A DNA stretch of 64,000 nt from Wurfbainia villosa. Its lineage: Eukaryota; Streptophyta; Magnoliopsida; Zingiberales; Zingiberaceae. Below are positions 33,857-44,302 of this stretch, piece after piece (position 1 is the first letter of the stretch; every line of letters starts with the position of its first letter). A model generated the notes under the pieces. That model was given only the letters and a program-made list of their open reading frames with translations. It made no database searches and was not told the origin of the DNA. Location of the stretch: assembly GCA_025175895.1 (NCBI GenBank), contig CM045998.1:13191153-13255152 (forward strand), given 5' to 3'. The position numbers and the translations under genes are program-made.

Positions 33857-34139
33857 ATATGGATCTTGGTGTTTTATTGAAGTTTTATAGCTTGTTTTAC
33901 TTGTAAGAAATGATGTTAACATGTTAGGGGGTTGAGGATAAAGATCTAAACCCTAAAAAGCCTATAAGGGCCATTCGGCCACCTTTGAGTTTTTAGGTTA
34001 CAATGAAGTTCATACCATGAATTTTATGGAATTTGTATGCATATGTATGTTACTTGAATTAGGTTAAAGGTCTAAACCCTAAAAAGCCTATAAGGGCCAT
34101 TCGGCCACCTTTGACCTCTTTAAGTTACAATGAAGTTCA

Positions 34140-35045
34140 TACCATGAAGTATGCTATGCTATGTTAATGAAATAAGCTATGTTGTTATGAAATGAAGTAT
34201 GCTATGCTATGTGAATGAAATGAAGCATGATGTGTATGAAATGAAGTATGCTATGCTATGTTAATGAAATAAGCTAAGATGTTATGAAATGAAGTATGCT
34301 ATGCTATGTGAATGAAATGAAGCATGATGCGTTATGAAATGAAGTATGCTATGCTATGTTAAAGAAATAAGCTATGTTGTAAAATAAGCATATAAGTATT
34401 TTACTTTCTGCATGGCTTGTACCAAGACCTTAACAAGGTCCAAAAAAGGGATGGGCTCCTAAGATTCCCTAGGTCGATGGAATAAGACTCGGGCCTAGGA
34501 TGGGCTTCTATGTATGATTGCCCCTAGGTCGATGGAATAAGATTCGGGCCTAGTACGGGATGGGCTCCAAGATGCCTTAGGTCGATGGAGTAAGACTCGG
34601 GCCTAGGATGGGCTTCTACGCTATGACGATTGCCCCTAGGTCGATGGAATAAGACTCGGGCCTAGAAACCTATTAGGTTCGAGACTTGCTACCTCGGGCC
34701 TATTTAGGGATGCGCGCTATGATAATGAAGAAGTGGTACAATGCCGGGCCCAAATATGTTGAGATCTATATTTACGTACCTAACATATATGTTTTCAAAA
34801 GCATCTTGCATATGTATGCCATGATTGTTTACGTTACATGTTATGCTAGATGATATGCCATAATGTTAAGTTACATGTTATGTTAGATGATATGCCATGA
34901 TTGTTTACGTTACATGTTATGTTAGATGATATGCCATAATGTTTAAGTTACCTGTTATGCTAGATGATATGCCATAATGTTAAGTTACATGTTATGTTAG
35001 ATGATATGTCATGATGTATAAGTTACATGTTATGTTCGATGGCAC
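34140..35045 (+). repeat. Further tandem arrays in the LTR
   Basis: Three arrays follow one another: ATGAAATGAAGTATGCTATGC units (34140-34380), four units around CCTAGGTCGATGGAATAAG with GGGATGGGCT (34445-34675), and about six units around GTTACATGTTATGTTAGATG (34820-35045). The same arrays occur in the 3' LTR (about 42040-42950). Confidence 0.85.
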
Positions 35046-35742
35046 GCTATGATGTTAGGTTACTAAGTTACATATGATGCCATGTATGTTATGTTTATGT
35101 TACTTAAGCTACAAGTTAAGTTGAAGATGCCATGTATGTTACATGATATATTGACTATATGTTATAAATGCTACAAGTCATGATTAATGATGATGTATGG
35201 TTTTTTTTGTGAGTAGGACAGATCTTACTAAGCCTATGTGCTTATAGTTTATTTTCCTAAATGCCGCAGATAAGGGTAAGGGATGGATAAACTAAAGGGA
35301 GCAGGAGGGTCAATGTATGTGGTAGTGGCATGGTGGAGAAGATCCGTTAAGGCTACTTATACATGTATTACCTATAATGATGATGTATATGGATGTCTTT
35401 ACTTATGTCTCCCTATGACGATGATGTTATGAACCTACTAAGCCTTAAGTATCTATATATATATATGATGCATGCTTTATGTTGATAAGAAGAAGTAAAG
35501 AAGAAGTAAGAAGAAGTATCTATGCATGCTATGCTATGAAACATACTCTATGTTAAGAAGAAGTGTTAATGCATATTTATGTTTAAAAGAAAAAAAAAAG
35601 TATTTAGGTCTCAAGTCTTCCGCTGTAAGAAATAAGAAGTACATATATATAAAGTCTTCCGCTGTATGAAATGTATGTACGGTCGCGTCACGCACCGCCT
35701 CTCCGGACATTTAGGGTCCGCGGAAGGGCGGGCGTGACAGGT

Positions 35743-35756
35743 TGGTATCAGAGCGG
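35743..35756 (+). other. tRNA-Met primer-binding site
   Basis: TGGTATCAGAGCGG lies 3 bp after the LTR end. It is complementary to initiator tRNA-Met and would prime minus-strand DNA synthesis. Confidence 0.9.
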
Positions 35757-36195
35757 ATCTGCCTTTCCACTACACACACATCAAGCTCCAAATCCTGCTG
35801 CTCCAAGTAAGAATTCTATGTTTATACTCCAAATTTTGTTAATTTTGATCATGCATGATATGAAATATCTTTAGATTATTTAGTTCATGTATAATATGAA
35901 ATGCCTCTAGCTTAATTATAAAATGCCTTCACCTTATGCTTGTTCATGAATGATAGGAAATGCTTCTAGCTTAAAAATGCATGAATGATAGGAAATGCCT
36001 CTAACTTAAAAATGCATGGGAATATGTATGATACCCTTATGATTGTTCATGTATGATATAAAATACCTTAAGATTAAATTATGCAGGAGAACATGAATGA
36101 TGCCTTAAGCTTAAAATGACTTTATGTTAGTCTAAGTATGCGTAGGACAACGAACGGGAACTTATACTAGTTTTACCTTAATGTATGAAGATAAA

Positions 36196-37290
36196 CATGT
36201 CTGGAAGACGCAGTAGTAGAACTGATGAGCTAGCACCCCCGCATGACCTTACACACATAGTCACAGAACTCCAGCGACAAGTTCTGAACAACAACAAGTA
36301 ATAACTACCCTAATGAATCGGCGAAACCCTCTTGCCCCACCAGCGGGCCCGATGGTTCGACGAGCTTACGATCGATGGCGAGACTAAAGCAGGAAAATTT
36401 CTGCTGTCTTTGGTGAACCATGGGATGCCAAACTGGTTCAGAGCGGTGGAAAGCATCGTGGAGCTCTTTGGGTGGCGAATCTGAGAAGATTAAGTGTGTA
36501 TCATTACGCACTGTCGGAGATGCTCGGATGTGGTGGGAGCGGGTTAAAACCAAGAGACAAATAAATCGGATGAGATGGGCGATTTGATGCTGAATTCTTG
36601 AAGAATTCTTCCACATGAGGGTGACCAACAAGCATTCTGACGAGTTCTTTGGTTTCAGACAAGGTGACCTATCGGTCGTGGCCAGTGAAGAGATTCAGAC
36701 TTGCGCTGTGCCCGAGTTGAGTCGGCCGCGGAAGAGAAAGGGTCGGACTCATCTTGAAGATGCTCGACCAGAAATAGCTCTGAATGTGGCGGAGTTCATA
36801 GACCCGAGGCCGAGGGGTACATTGATAGTGCCTTAATTCACAGCATTACAGACAACATTAGTCGTGGAGCCGAGTGAAGGCGAGGGCGAGGCCCGGTCGG
36901 GAGGTCGGAGGAACGAGTGCTTGGAAGGAACCCCAGCGGCAAGAGACAATGGGAGAATCCTAAAGGAGGTCCGGCAAACAAGCGGCCGAGTTCCCTACAT
37001 GTGCTACTGCGGGAAGATACATCTGGAGTATGCTACCAAGGCACAAATCGATGTTATAGCTGTGGGCCAGACGGGGCATAGAATCAGAGGGTGTCCTATC
37101 GGACTCAGCACCTCCTCGGTAGTATGCTCGGCCCGAGTGCCCCTTCACGATTACATCGGATCGAGCGCGATAGAAGGACCCCAATCCACGAGGAGACTAG
37201 AAGCCCCACGGCTATGGCGGATGCTAGGGTATTCTCTCTCACCCAAGAAGGCGTGGCAAATGCGCCTCCCATTTATCCTGAGTCGGATAT
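36196..37290 (+). pseudogene. Gag of chromovirus, heavily frameshifted
   Basis: The likely start is ATGTCTGGAAGACGC at 36196 (MSGRRSS..DELAPPHDLTHIVTELQRQ). Capsid text is scattered over three frames (for example HSDEFFGFRQGDLSV at 36630-36670, ARPEIALNVAEF at 36765). A damaged zinc-knuckle region lies near 37030-37090. The product would coat the element RNA. No single frame longer than about 190 codons survives. Confidence 0.65.
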
Positions 37291-38500
37291 TTATTTTACG
37301 CGCGACATGCCACGCATTATTTGATCTTTGGGGCAACACATTCGTTTGTTTCTACACACTTTACGGAAACATAGACATACCACCACAAGCCCTAGATCAC
37401 AAGTTCTTAACTACCACCCTCGAGAGGTAATGCCCTCCACTCATATCTGCGAGCCGCACCCATCGAGTGCGGATAGAGAACTCTCTCTGCGATCGATAGT
37501 GCTCGACATGCGAGATTATGACATTATCTTGGGCATGGATTTCCTAAGCAAATGCGGTGCTTCGATCGAGTGCAAAAAGGAAAGTGGTATTCGTAGGTGG
37601 AGCCTAAGTTGAATTTATCGGAGGCAGAAGAAGAGTCAATAAGATTTTATCGACCCTCTGAGCACGTAAGATGTTAGGCGATTGGGTGCCTGGGTTTTTG
37701 GCACGTGGTTGATACAAGCCAAGATGAGGACCGAAGCTAGAGAATGTCGAGTGGTATCGACTACCCAGGTATTTCGGATGAACTACGAGGTTAGCCCAGA
37801 TAGAGAGGTAGAATTTGAGATCGAGTTGATTCCTGGTACTAACCCGATCTCTAAAGCACCTTACCGTATGGCGCCTGAATTAAAGGAACTTCAGGGACAA
37901 CTACAGGAGTTACTCGACAAGGGACTTATTCGCCCGAGTCGCTCTCCATGGGGAGCTCAGTCTTTGTTGGTGAAGAAGAAAGATGGGTCTATGCGGATGT
38001 GCATAGACTACGAGCACTGAACACTGTGACGATCAAGAACCGGTATCCGTTACCGCGGATTGATGACCTGTTAGAACAACTAAAGGGTGCCAACGTCTTC
38101 TCAAAGATTGACCTGAGGTCTGGCTATAATCAAGTAAAAAGTAAAACCGGATGATATACCAAGAGCGGCCTTAGGACAAGGTATGGACATTCTGAGTTCG
38201 TAGTTATGCCCTTGAATGCGAATGCACATTTGCTGAATCGGGTATTCTCGGCATTCCTCGACAAGTTTGTGATCGTCTTCATAGACGACATACTAATATA
38301 TTCGAGAACCCCCGAGGAGCATGCAGAACACCTGAATGTGGTATTGCAGATTCTTCGGGAAAAACAGCTATTCGCAAAGTTCTCCAAATGCGAGTTCTGG
38401 CTTGAACAAGTATCGTTTTTGGGTCACGTAATATCCAAGCACGGGGTGATGGTAGACCCAATAAAGATTGAAGCGTGAGTAATCTGGAACCGACCAAAGA
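37291..38500 (+). pseudogene. Protease and reverse transcriptase, frameshifted
   Basis: Protease remnants are CHALFDL near 37300 and LGMDFLSKCGASIECK near 37535. RT blocks follow in changing frames: ELIPGTNPISKAPYRMAP, LLVKKKDGSMRMCIDY, IKNRYPLPRIDDLLEQL, FSKIDLRSGYNQ, then FIDDILIYSRTPEEHAEHL (catalytic, near 38280) and FAKFSKCEFWLEQVSFLGHV. The stretch between VVMP and LLNRVF lost about 10 codons. Confidence 0.8.
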
Positions 38501-39310
38501 ATGCCAGTAAATCGGAAGTTTTCTTGGGCTGCAAGCTACTCAGGAAGTTTGTAGAGAACTTCTCGGGATTACGCCCCATGGCGATCCTCACGAAAGGACA
38601 AGAAATATGAGTGGGCGGACACTGCGAGAGGAGTTTCAAAGAGTTAAAAGGAGACCGACCAGCGCTCCAATTCTTGCTCTTGGACGATAGAAGGCTTCGA
38701 CATGTATGCAGTGGCGCTTCCAAGATGGGACTCGAGGTACTTATGCAGAATGGCAAGGTCATTGCCTCGCCTCTAGGCAACTCAAGGAACACGAAGGAAT
38801 TATCCACCCACGATTTAGAGCTAGCGGCCGTGGTCTTTGCTCTCAAAACATGGAGGCATTATCTCTATGGAGCTCGGTGTAGGATCTATACGAGACCACA
38901 GTCTGAAATATTTCTTCACGGAAGGACTGAACATGAGGCAGTAGCAGATGGCTCGAGCTCACAATCGAGATTATGACTGCGAGATTCTTTACCATCCGGA
39001 AAGCTAACAAGGTGGTGATGCACTCGAGAAGTCTGCGCCACCTTGATGTCCCTCTCGATGCTATCTCGACCCTTAGAAAAGAGATTATGCGTTACGGGGT
39101 TGAAATCATCTCGGACAGCTCGACCACGGCGATAAGCGCCGACATTGTTCGATGATATCTTGGAAAAGCAAGCCGCGTGACCCAAGCCTTGAGAGGATCA
39201 AACAAGAGGTCCTAGAGGGAAAGGGCGATGGGTTCGGATCTCGATAGTGGAGTACTCTACCTCGAGGGATCGCTTGTGTATTCCCGACAATCCGATCGTG
39301 GAGGAGATAT
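38501..39310 (+). pseudogene. RNase H and integrase finger, frameshifted
   Basis: Fragments GASKMGLEVLMQNGKVI, LSTHDLELAAVVFALKTWRH and YLYGARCRIYTR match the RNase H of the other copies, with two- to five-base deletions between them. Tracts after 39000 correspond to the linker. It is not functional. Confidence 0.75.
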
Positions 39311-40530
39311 TTGAGGAAGCTCACAAAACTCCTATGCGATGCATCCTGGAACCACCAAGATGTACCAAGACCTGAAACGAAAGTTCTGGTGGTTCGGAAT
39401 GAAAAGAGATGTAGCTCAGTATGTCGATTGCACGACCGCCAAAGGGTTAAGGCGAGCACCAAAGACTGGAGGAACAACTGCGTAGATCCAGTTCGAATGG
39501 AAATGGGAGGACATTTCTATGAATTTCATCTCGGGATTGCCCAAGGCGACAAGCGGTTCACGATGCTATATGGGTGATTGTAGATGATTGACTAAGTCCG
39601 CCCATTTCTTAGCAATCAAGATGACCTATTCGGAGCAACTGGCTCAGTTATATGCTAGGGAAATTATCAGGCTACATGGAATTCCTAAGACCATCATTTC
39701 TGACAGAGATGGTCGCTTTATCTCCCATTTCTGGGAATGCGTTCAGAAGGCCTTAGGCACGAAGCTATTGTTCAGTACTGCCTTCCATCCCCAGACGGAC
39801 GGACAGACCGAGAGAGTAAATCAAGTACTGGAGGATATGTTAAGAGCCTGTGCCCTGGATTTCAAAGGTAGCTGGTGTCGATACTTATGTCTGGCAGAAT
39901 TCGCCTACAATAATAGCTACCAAGCTACCATTGGAATGGCACCCTACGAAGCCCTATACGGGAGGAAATGTAGATCTCCCATATGCTGGCACGAAGGTGG
40001 TGAAAAGAAGAGGATGGAACTCCAGACGGATTTCATCGACGACACCACCAAAGCTATACGAAATATCCGCCAGAGAATTGAAGCGCCAGAGCTGGCAAAA
40101 GAGCTATGCGGATAAGAGGCGTAGACCGTTAGAATTCGAAGTTGGGGACCTAGTATTCCTCAAAGTAGCTCCCATGAAGGGAGTAATGAGGTTCGGAAGG
40201 AAGGGTAAACTGAGTCCACGTTACGTGGGACCGTATCCGATATCGCAGAGGATTGGCAAGGTAGCTTACAAGCTAGAGCTGCCTCAAGAGATGTCGGCTA
40301 TTCACAACGTGTTTCATGTCTCTGTGCTCAAGAAATGCATTTCCAGTACGGACCAAGTGATCGAGCCACAAACAGTACACGTTCAAGAGGACCTGAGTAT
40401 TGAAAGTCAGCCAATCCAAATATTAGACCGAGAAGTCAAGAGGCTAAGGAACAAAGAGGTGCCCTTAGTAAAGGTCCTGTGGCAGAATCAACGGTACGAG
40501 GAAGTTACCTGGGACGCGAGGAGGACATGA
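39311..40530 (+). pseudogene. Integrase and chromodomain
   Basis: The frame 39588-40115 is well kept: TKSAHFLAIKMTYSEQLAQ, RLHGIPKTIISDRDGRF (second catalytic D), FHPQTDGQTERVNQVLEDML (catalytic E) and YGRKCRSPICWHEGG. After a shift, 39850-40530 gives LEFEVGDLVFLKVAPMKGV, LSPRYVGPYPI, IHNVFHVSVLKK and the chromodomain-type end RLRNKEVPLVKVLW, YEEVTW. The first catalytic D region (39510-39590) is frameshifted. Confidence 0.85.
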
Positions 40531-40592
40531 AGCAGAAGTACCCACAATTGTTCTAAGTTTCGAGGATGAAACTTTTAAAGGTATGAAGGATT

Positions 40593-43500
40593 ATACTTGC
40601 CAGTAAAATTCCTAGCAATTTTACAAGAATTTTGGCTTGATGATCATGGGCTTTATGTGGGCCTTTTCAAAATAAAAGAAAATAAGCCAAAAGGTGCAAG
40701 GCCTAGGAATTGAACTCCAAACCTCTAGAGATAGCCAAGCCTTATAGATGCACCCACTAACCGAAGCCCAATAGGATTATATGATTAAGGAAGAGGGAAA
40801 CTATAGATAAGTGGGACTAGGAGTAAATGAAGAGGCATGGAAAGAAAAGAGGAACTTCTCTTCCTCCCCTTTATAAAGAAGAGGAAGGTTGAATTTGGTC
40901 ACTTCCTCTCTTCTTCCTCTTCTCACCGAAAATCTTGAGCTCCCTCTCCATTTCCTCCATTGGCCGAACCTCCTTCAAGCAAGAAGCAAGGGCTAGGGTT
41001 GGTTCTTAGGTCATCTTCTCCACCCAAAACAAAGCGAAGGAAGTAAGTATCCCTCACCTGCATACGAGTAGTTGCGATTGAATGTTTGAACAACTTGTAT
41101 GTTATATTCGGCCAAGCATGTTTTAGTTTACCAATGAAGTTGAAATCTATGTTTAGGAAGGATATGATGATGCTAAGATGGGAAAAGAGGGTTGGTTACA
41201 AAGCTAACCCTAGTTGAGCCCTTATGTGTTTCGGCCACCCTAGGAAGTTAGGGTTAGGGTTTCATGAATGCCATGTTTTAATTGCTATATGATGTAGTTA
41301 GGGTTTAAAGTGGATTAGGACAAAAGCTAACCCTAATGAACCCTAAGAACCATTCGGCCAAGTCATGGACTAGGGTCTAAATGAAGCTCCATGTTATGTT
41401 TATGCTATGTTCTATAACTAGATGATGAAGTTAGGGTTTAAAGTGGATTAGGACAAAAGCTAACCCTAATGAACCCTAAGAACCATTCGGCCAAGTCATG
41501 GACTAGGGTCTAAATGAAGCTCCATGTTATGTTTATGCTATGTTCTATAACTAGATGATGATGTTAGGGTTTAAAGTGGATTAGGACAAAAGCTAACCCT
41601 AATGAACCCTAAGAACCATTCGGCCAAGTCATGGACTAGGGTCTAAATGAAGCTCCATGTTATGTTTATGCTATGTTCTATAACTAGATGATGATGTTAG
41701 GGGTTAAAGTGGATTAGGACAAAAGCTAACCCTAATGAACCCTAAGAACCATTCGGCCAATATGGATCTTGGTGTTTTATTGAAGTTTTATAGCTTGTTT
41801 TACTTGTAAGAAATGATGTTAACATGTTAGGGGGTTGAGGATAAAGATCTAAACCCTAAAAAGCCTATAAGGGCCATTCGGCCACCTTTGAGTTTTTAGG
41901 TTACAATGAAGTTCATACCATGAATTTTATGGAATTTGTATGCATATGTATGTTACTTGAATTAGGTTAAAGGTCTAAACCCTAAAAAGCCTATAAGGGC
42001 CATTCGGCCACCTTTGACCTCTTTAAGTTACAATGAAGTTCATACCATGAAATATGCTATGCTATGTTAATGAAATAAGCTATGTTGTTATGAAATGAAG
42101 TATGCTATGCTATGTGAATGAAATGAAGCATGATGTGTATGAAATGAAGTATGCTATGCTATGTTAATGAAATAAGCTAAGATGTTATGAAATGAAGTAT
42201 GCTATGCTATGTGAATGAAATGAAGCATGATGCGTTATGAAATGAAGTATGCTATGCTATGTTAAAGAAATAAGCTATGTTGTAAAATAAGCATATAAGT
42301 ATTTTACTTTCTGCATGACTTGTACCAAGACCTTAACAAGGTCCAAAAAAGGGATGGGCTCCTAAGATGCCCTAGGTCGATGGAATAAGACTCGGGCCTA
42401 GGATGGGCTTCTATGTATGATTGCCCCTAGGTCGATGGAATAAGATTCGGGCCTAGTACGGGATGGGCTCCAAGATGCCTTAGGTCGATGGAGTAAGACT
42501 CGGGCCTAGGATGGGCTTCTACGCTATGACGATTGCCCCTAGGTCGATGGAATAAGACTCGGGCCTAGAAACCTATTAGGTTCGAGACTTGCTACCTCGG
42601 GCCTATTTATGGATCTGCTATGATAATGAAGAAGTGGTACAATGCCGGGCCCAAATATGTTGAGATCTATATTTACGTACCTAACATATATGTTTTCAAA
42701 AGCATCTTGCATATGTATGCCATGATTGTTTACGTTACATGTTATGCTAGATGATATGCCATAATGTTAAGTTACATGTTATGTTAGATGATATGCCATG
42801 ATTGTTTACGTTACATGTTATGTTAGATGATATGCCATAATGTTTAAGTTACCTGTTATGCTAGATGATATGCCATAATGTTAAGTTACATGTTATGTTA
42901 GATGATATGTCATGATGTATAAGTTACATGTTATGTTCGATGGCACGCTATGATGTTAGGTTACTAAGTTACATATGATGCCATGTATGTTATGTTTATG
43001 TTACTTAAGCTACAAGTTAAGTTGAAGATGCCATGTATGTTACATGATATATTGACTATATGTTATAAATGCTACAAGTCATGATTAATGATGATGTATG
43101 GTTTTTTTTGTGAGTAGGACAGGATCTTACTAAGCCTATGTGCTTATAGTTTATTTTCCCTCGTACTGCAGATAAGGGTAAGGGATGGATAAACTAAAGG
43201 GAGCAGCAGGAGGGGTCAATGTGTGTGGTAGTGGCATGGTGGAGAAGATCCGTTAAGGCTACTTATACATGTATTACCTATAATGATGATGTATATGGAT
43301 GTCTTTACTTATGTCTCCCTATGACGATGATGTTATGAACCTACTAAGCCTTAAGTATCTATATATATATATGATGCATGCTTTATGTTGATAAGAAGAA
43401 GTAAAGAAGAAGTAAGAAGAAGTATCTATGCATGCTATGCTATGAAACATACTCTATGTTAAGAAGAAGTGTTAATGCATATTTATGTTTAAAAGAAAAA

Positions 43501-43645
43501 AAAAAGTATTTAGGTCTCAAGTCTTCCGCTGTAAGAAATAAGAAGTACATATATATAAAGTCTTCCGCTGTATGAAATGTATGTACGGTCGCGTCACGCA
43601 CCGCCTCTCCGGACATTTAGGGTCCGCGGAAGGGCGGGCGTGACA
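40593..43645 (+). repeat. 3' LTR (3053 bp) of chromovirus
   Basis: Nearly identical to 32674-35739. The first bases are altered (TACTTGCCAGTAAAATT in place of TGTAACGCCCGTAAAATT). It ends GCGTGACA before the target duplication GGATG. Differences from the 5' LTR are mostly homopolymer or short-repeat length changes. Confidence 0.9.
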
Positions 43646-43650
43646 GGATG

Positions 43651-44302
43651 AGGGTGCAGTGTTGTTATTTATAACAATTGGTGTCGAAATCGGACGTGCT
43701 CCATCCATCTTAGCTCTTTGAAAAAGTCCAGCAATGTATTTGCTTTAAGAGAGAAGGCAACCTTCATCATGTGGGATAAGTTTGATACCAAAAAAAAATC
43801 GAGCATTGCCCAAATCTCAAATAGAAAATTCTTGATTGAGAAGACTTAATAAATTTATGATACTCTTTTGATCATTCCCGGTTATTAAGATGTCATCCAC
43901 ATAAATAAGGAAAAATATCATAGATCTATCCTTATATTTATAAAATAGAGAAGAGTCAATTTTTTATCCAGAAAATCCTTGTACCTGTAACTAATTAGAT
44001 AAGTGATGAAACCATGCACGAGGAGCTTGCCGAAGACCATATATAGATTTTTTGAGTTGACAAACATGAGTTGGAAATTGTGGATGAATGAACCCAGGCG
44101 GTTGCTCCATAAATATAGCCTCCTCAATATGACCATGAAGAAATGCATTAGAAACGTCTAGTTGTCGAATAAGCCAGTTCGAACTTACAGCTATTGATAA
44201 TAATAATCTGACAGATGTGATTTTGATAAATGGGCTAAAGGTGTCATTATAGTCAATACCTGGTTATTGACTAAATCCTTTTGTTACTAGTCGTGCTTTG
44301 TA
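43651..44302 (-). pseudogene. Copia reverse transcriptase core
   Basis: This continues the copia element beyond the chromovirus. The minus strand shows SVRLLLSIAVSSNWLIRQLD, NAFLHGHIEEAIFMEQPPGF, YGLRQAPRAWFHHL, the catalytic YVDDILITG near 43885-43910, and DGARPISTPIV, with one or two stops. It joins 32668 once the insertion and one GGATG copy are removed. Confidence 0.85.

Larger units (their letters stand above)
33140..35269 (+). other. Possible leader intron in chromovirus LTR
   Basis: The donor is CGAAGGAA|GTAAGTATCCCTCACCTGCA (GT at 33140-33141). A branch-point-like CTTACTAAGC lies at about 35224, and the acceptor is TTTTCCTAAATGCCGCAG|ATAAGGGTAAG (AG at 35268-35269). In the 3' LTR the equivalents are 41043 and 43171 (TACTGCAG). 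Both ends match the LTR of the other chromovirus family (17494-18351). The size would be 2130 nt. Inferred only. Confidence 0.5.
32674..35739 (+). repeat. 5' LTR (3066 bp) of chromovirus
   Basis: It starts TGTAACGCCCG and ends GGGCGTGACA. A TATA box (TTTATAAA, 32963-32970) is followed by a CT-rich leader, a donor-like motif at 33140, five sets of tandem repeats, telomere-like TTAGGGTTAGGGTTT at 33345-33359, and an acceptor-like motif at 35269. U3 is therefore short (about 300 bp) and most of the LTR would be transcribed. Confidence 0.9.
32674..43645 (+). mobile_element. Full-length Tekay-type chromovirus, 3-kb LTRs
   Basis: 5' LTR 32674-35739, primer site 35743, gag and pol 36196-40530, 3' LTR 40593-43645. 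A perfect target duplication GGATG lies at 32669-32673 and 43646-43650. It inserted into the copia RT gene. The two LTRs are nearly identical over 3 kb, implying a recent insertion, yet gag and pol are full of small indels. It is a different family from the elements at 6476-18719 but shares their pol wording and some LTR signals. Confidence 0.9.

Noticed and set aside
33393..35045. CRISPR-like regular repeats
   Set aside because: Units of 133, about 40 and about 60 bp lack short palindromic repeats with unique spacers, and this is plant nuclear DNA; they are ordinary tandem repeats.
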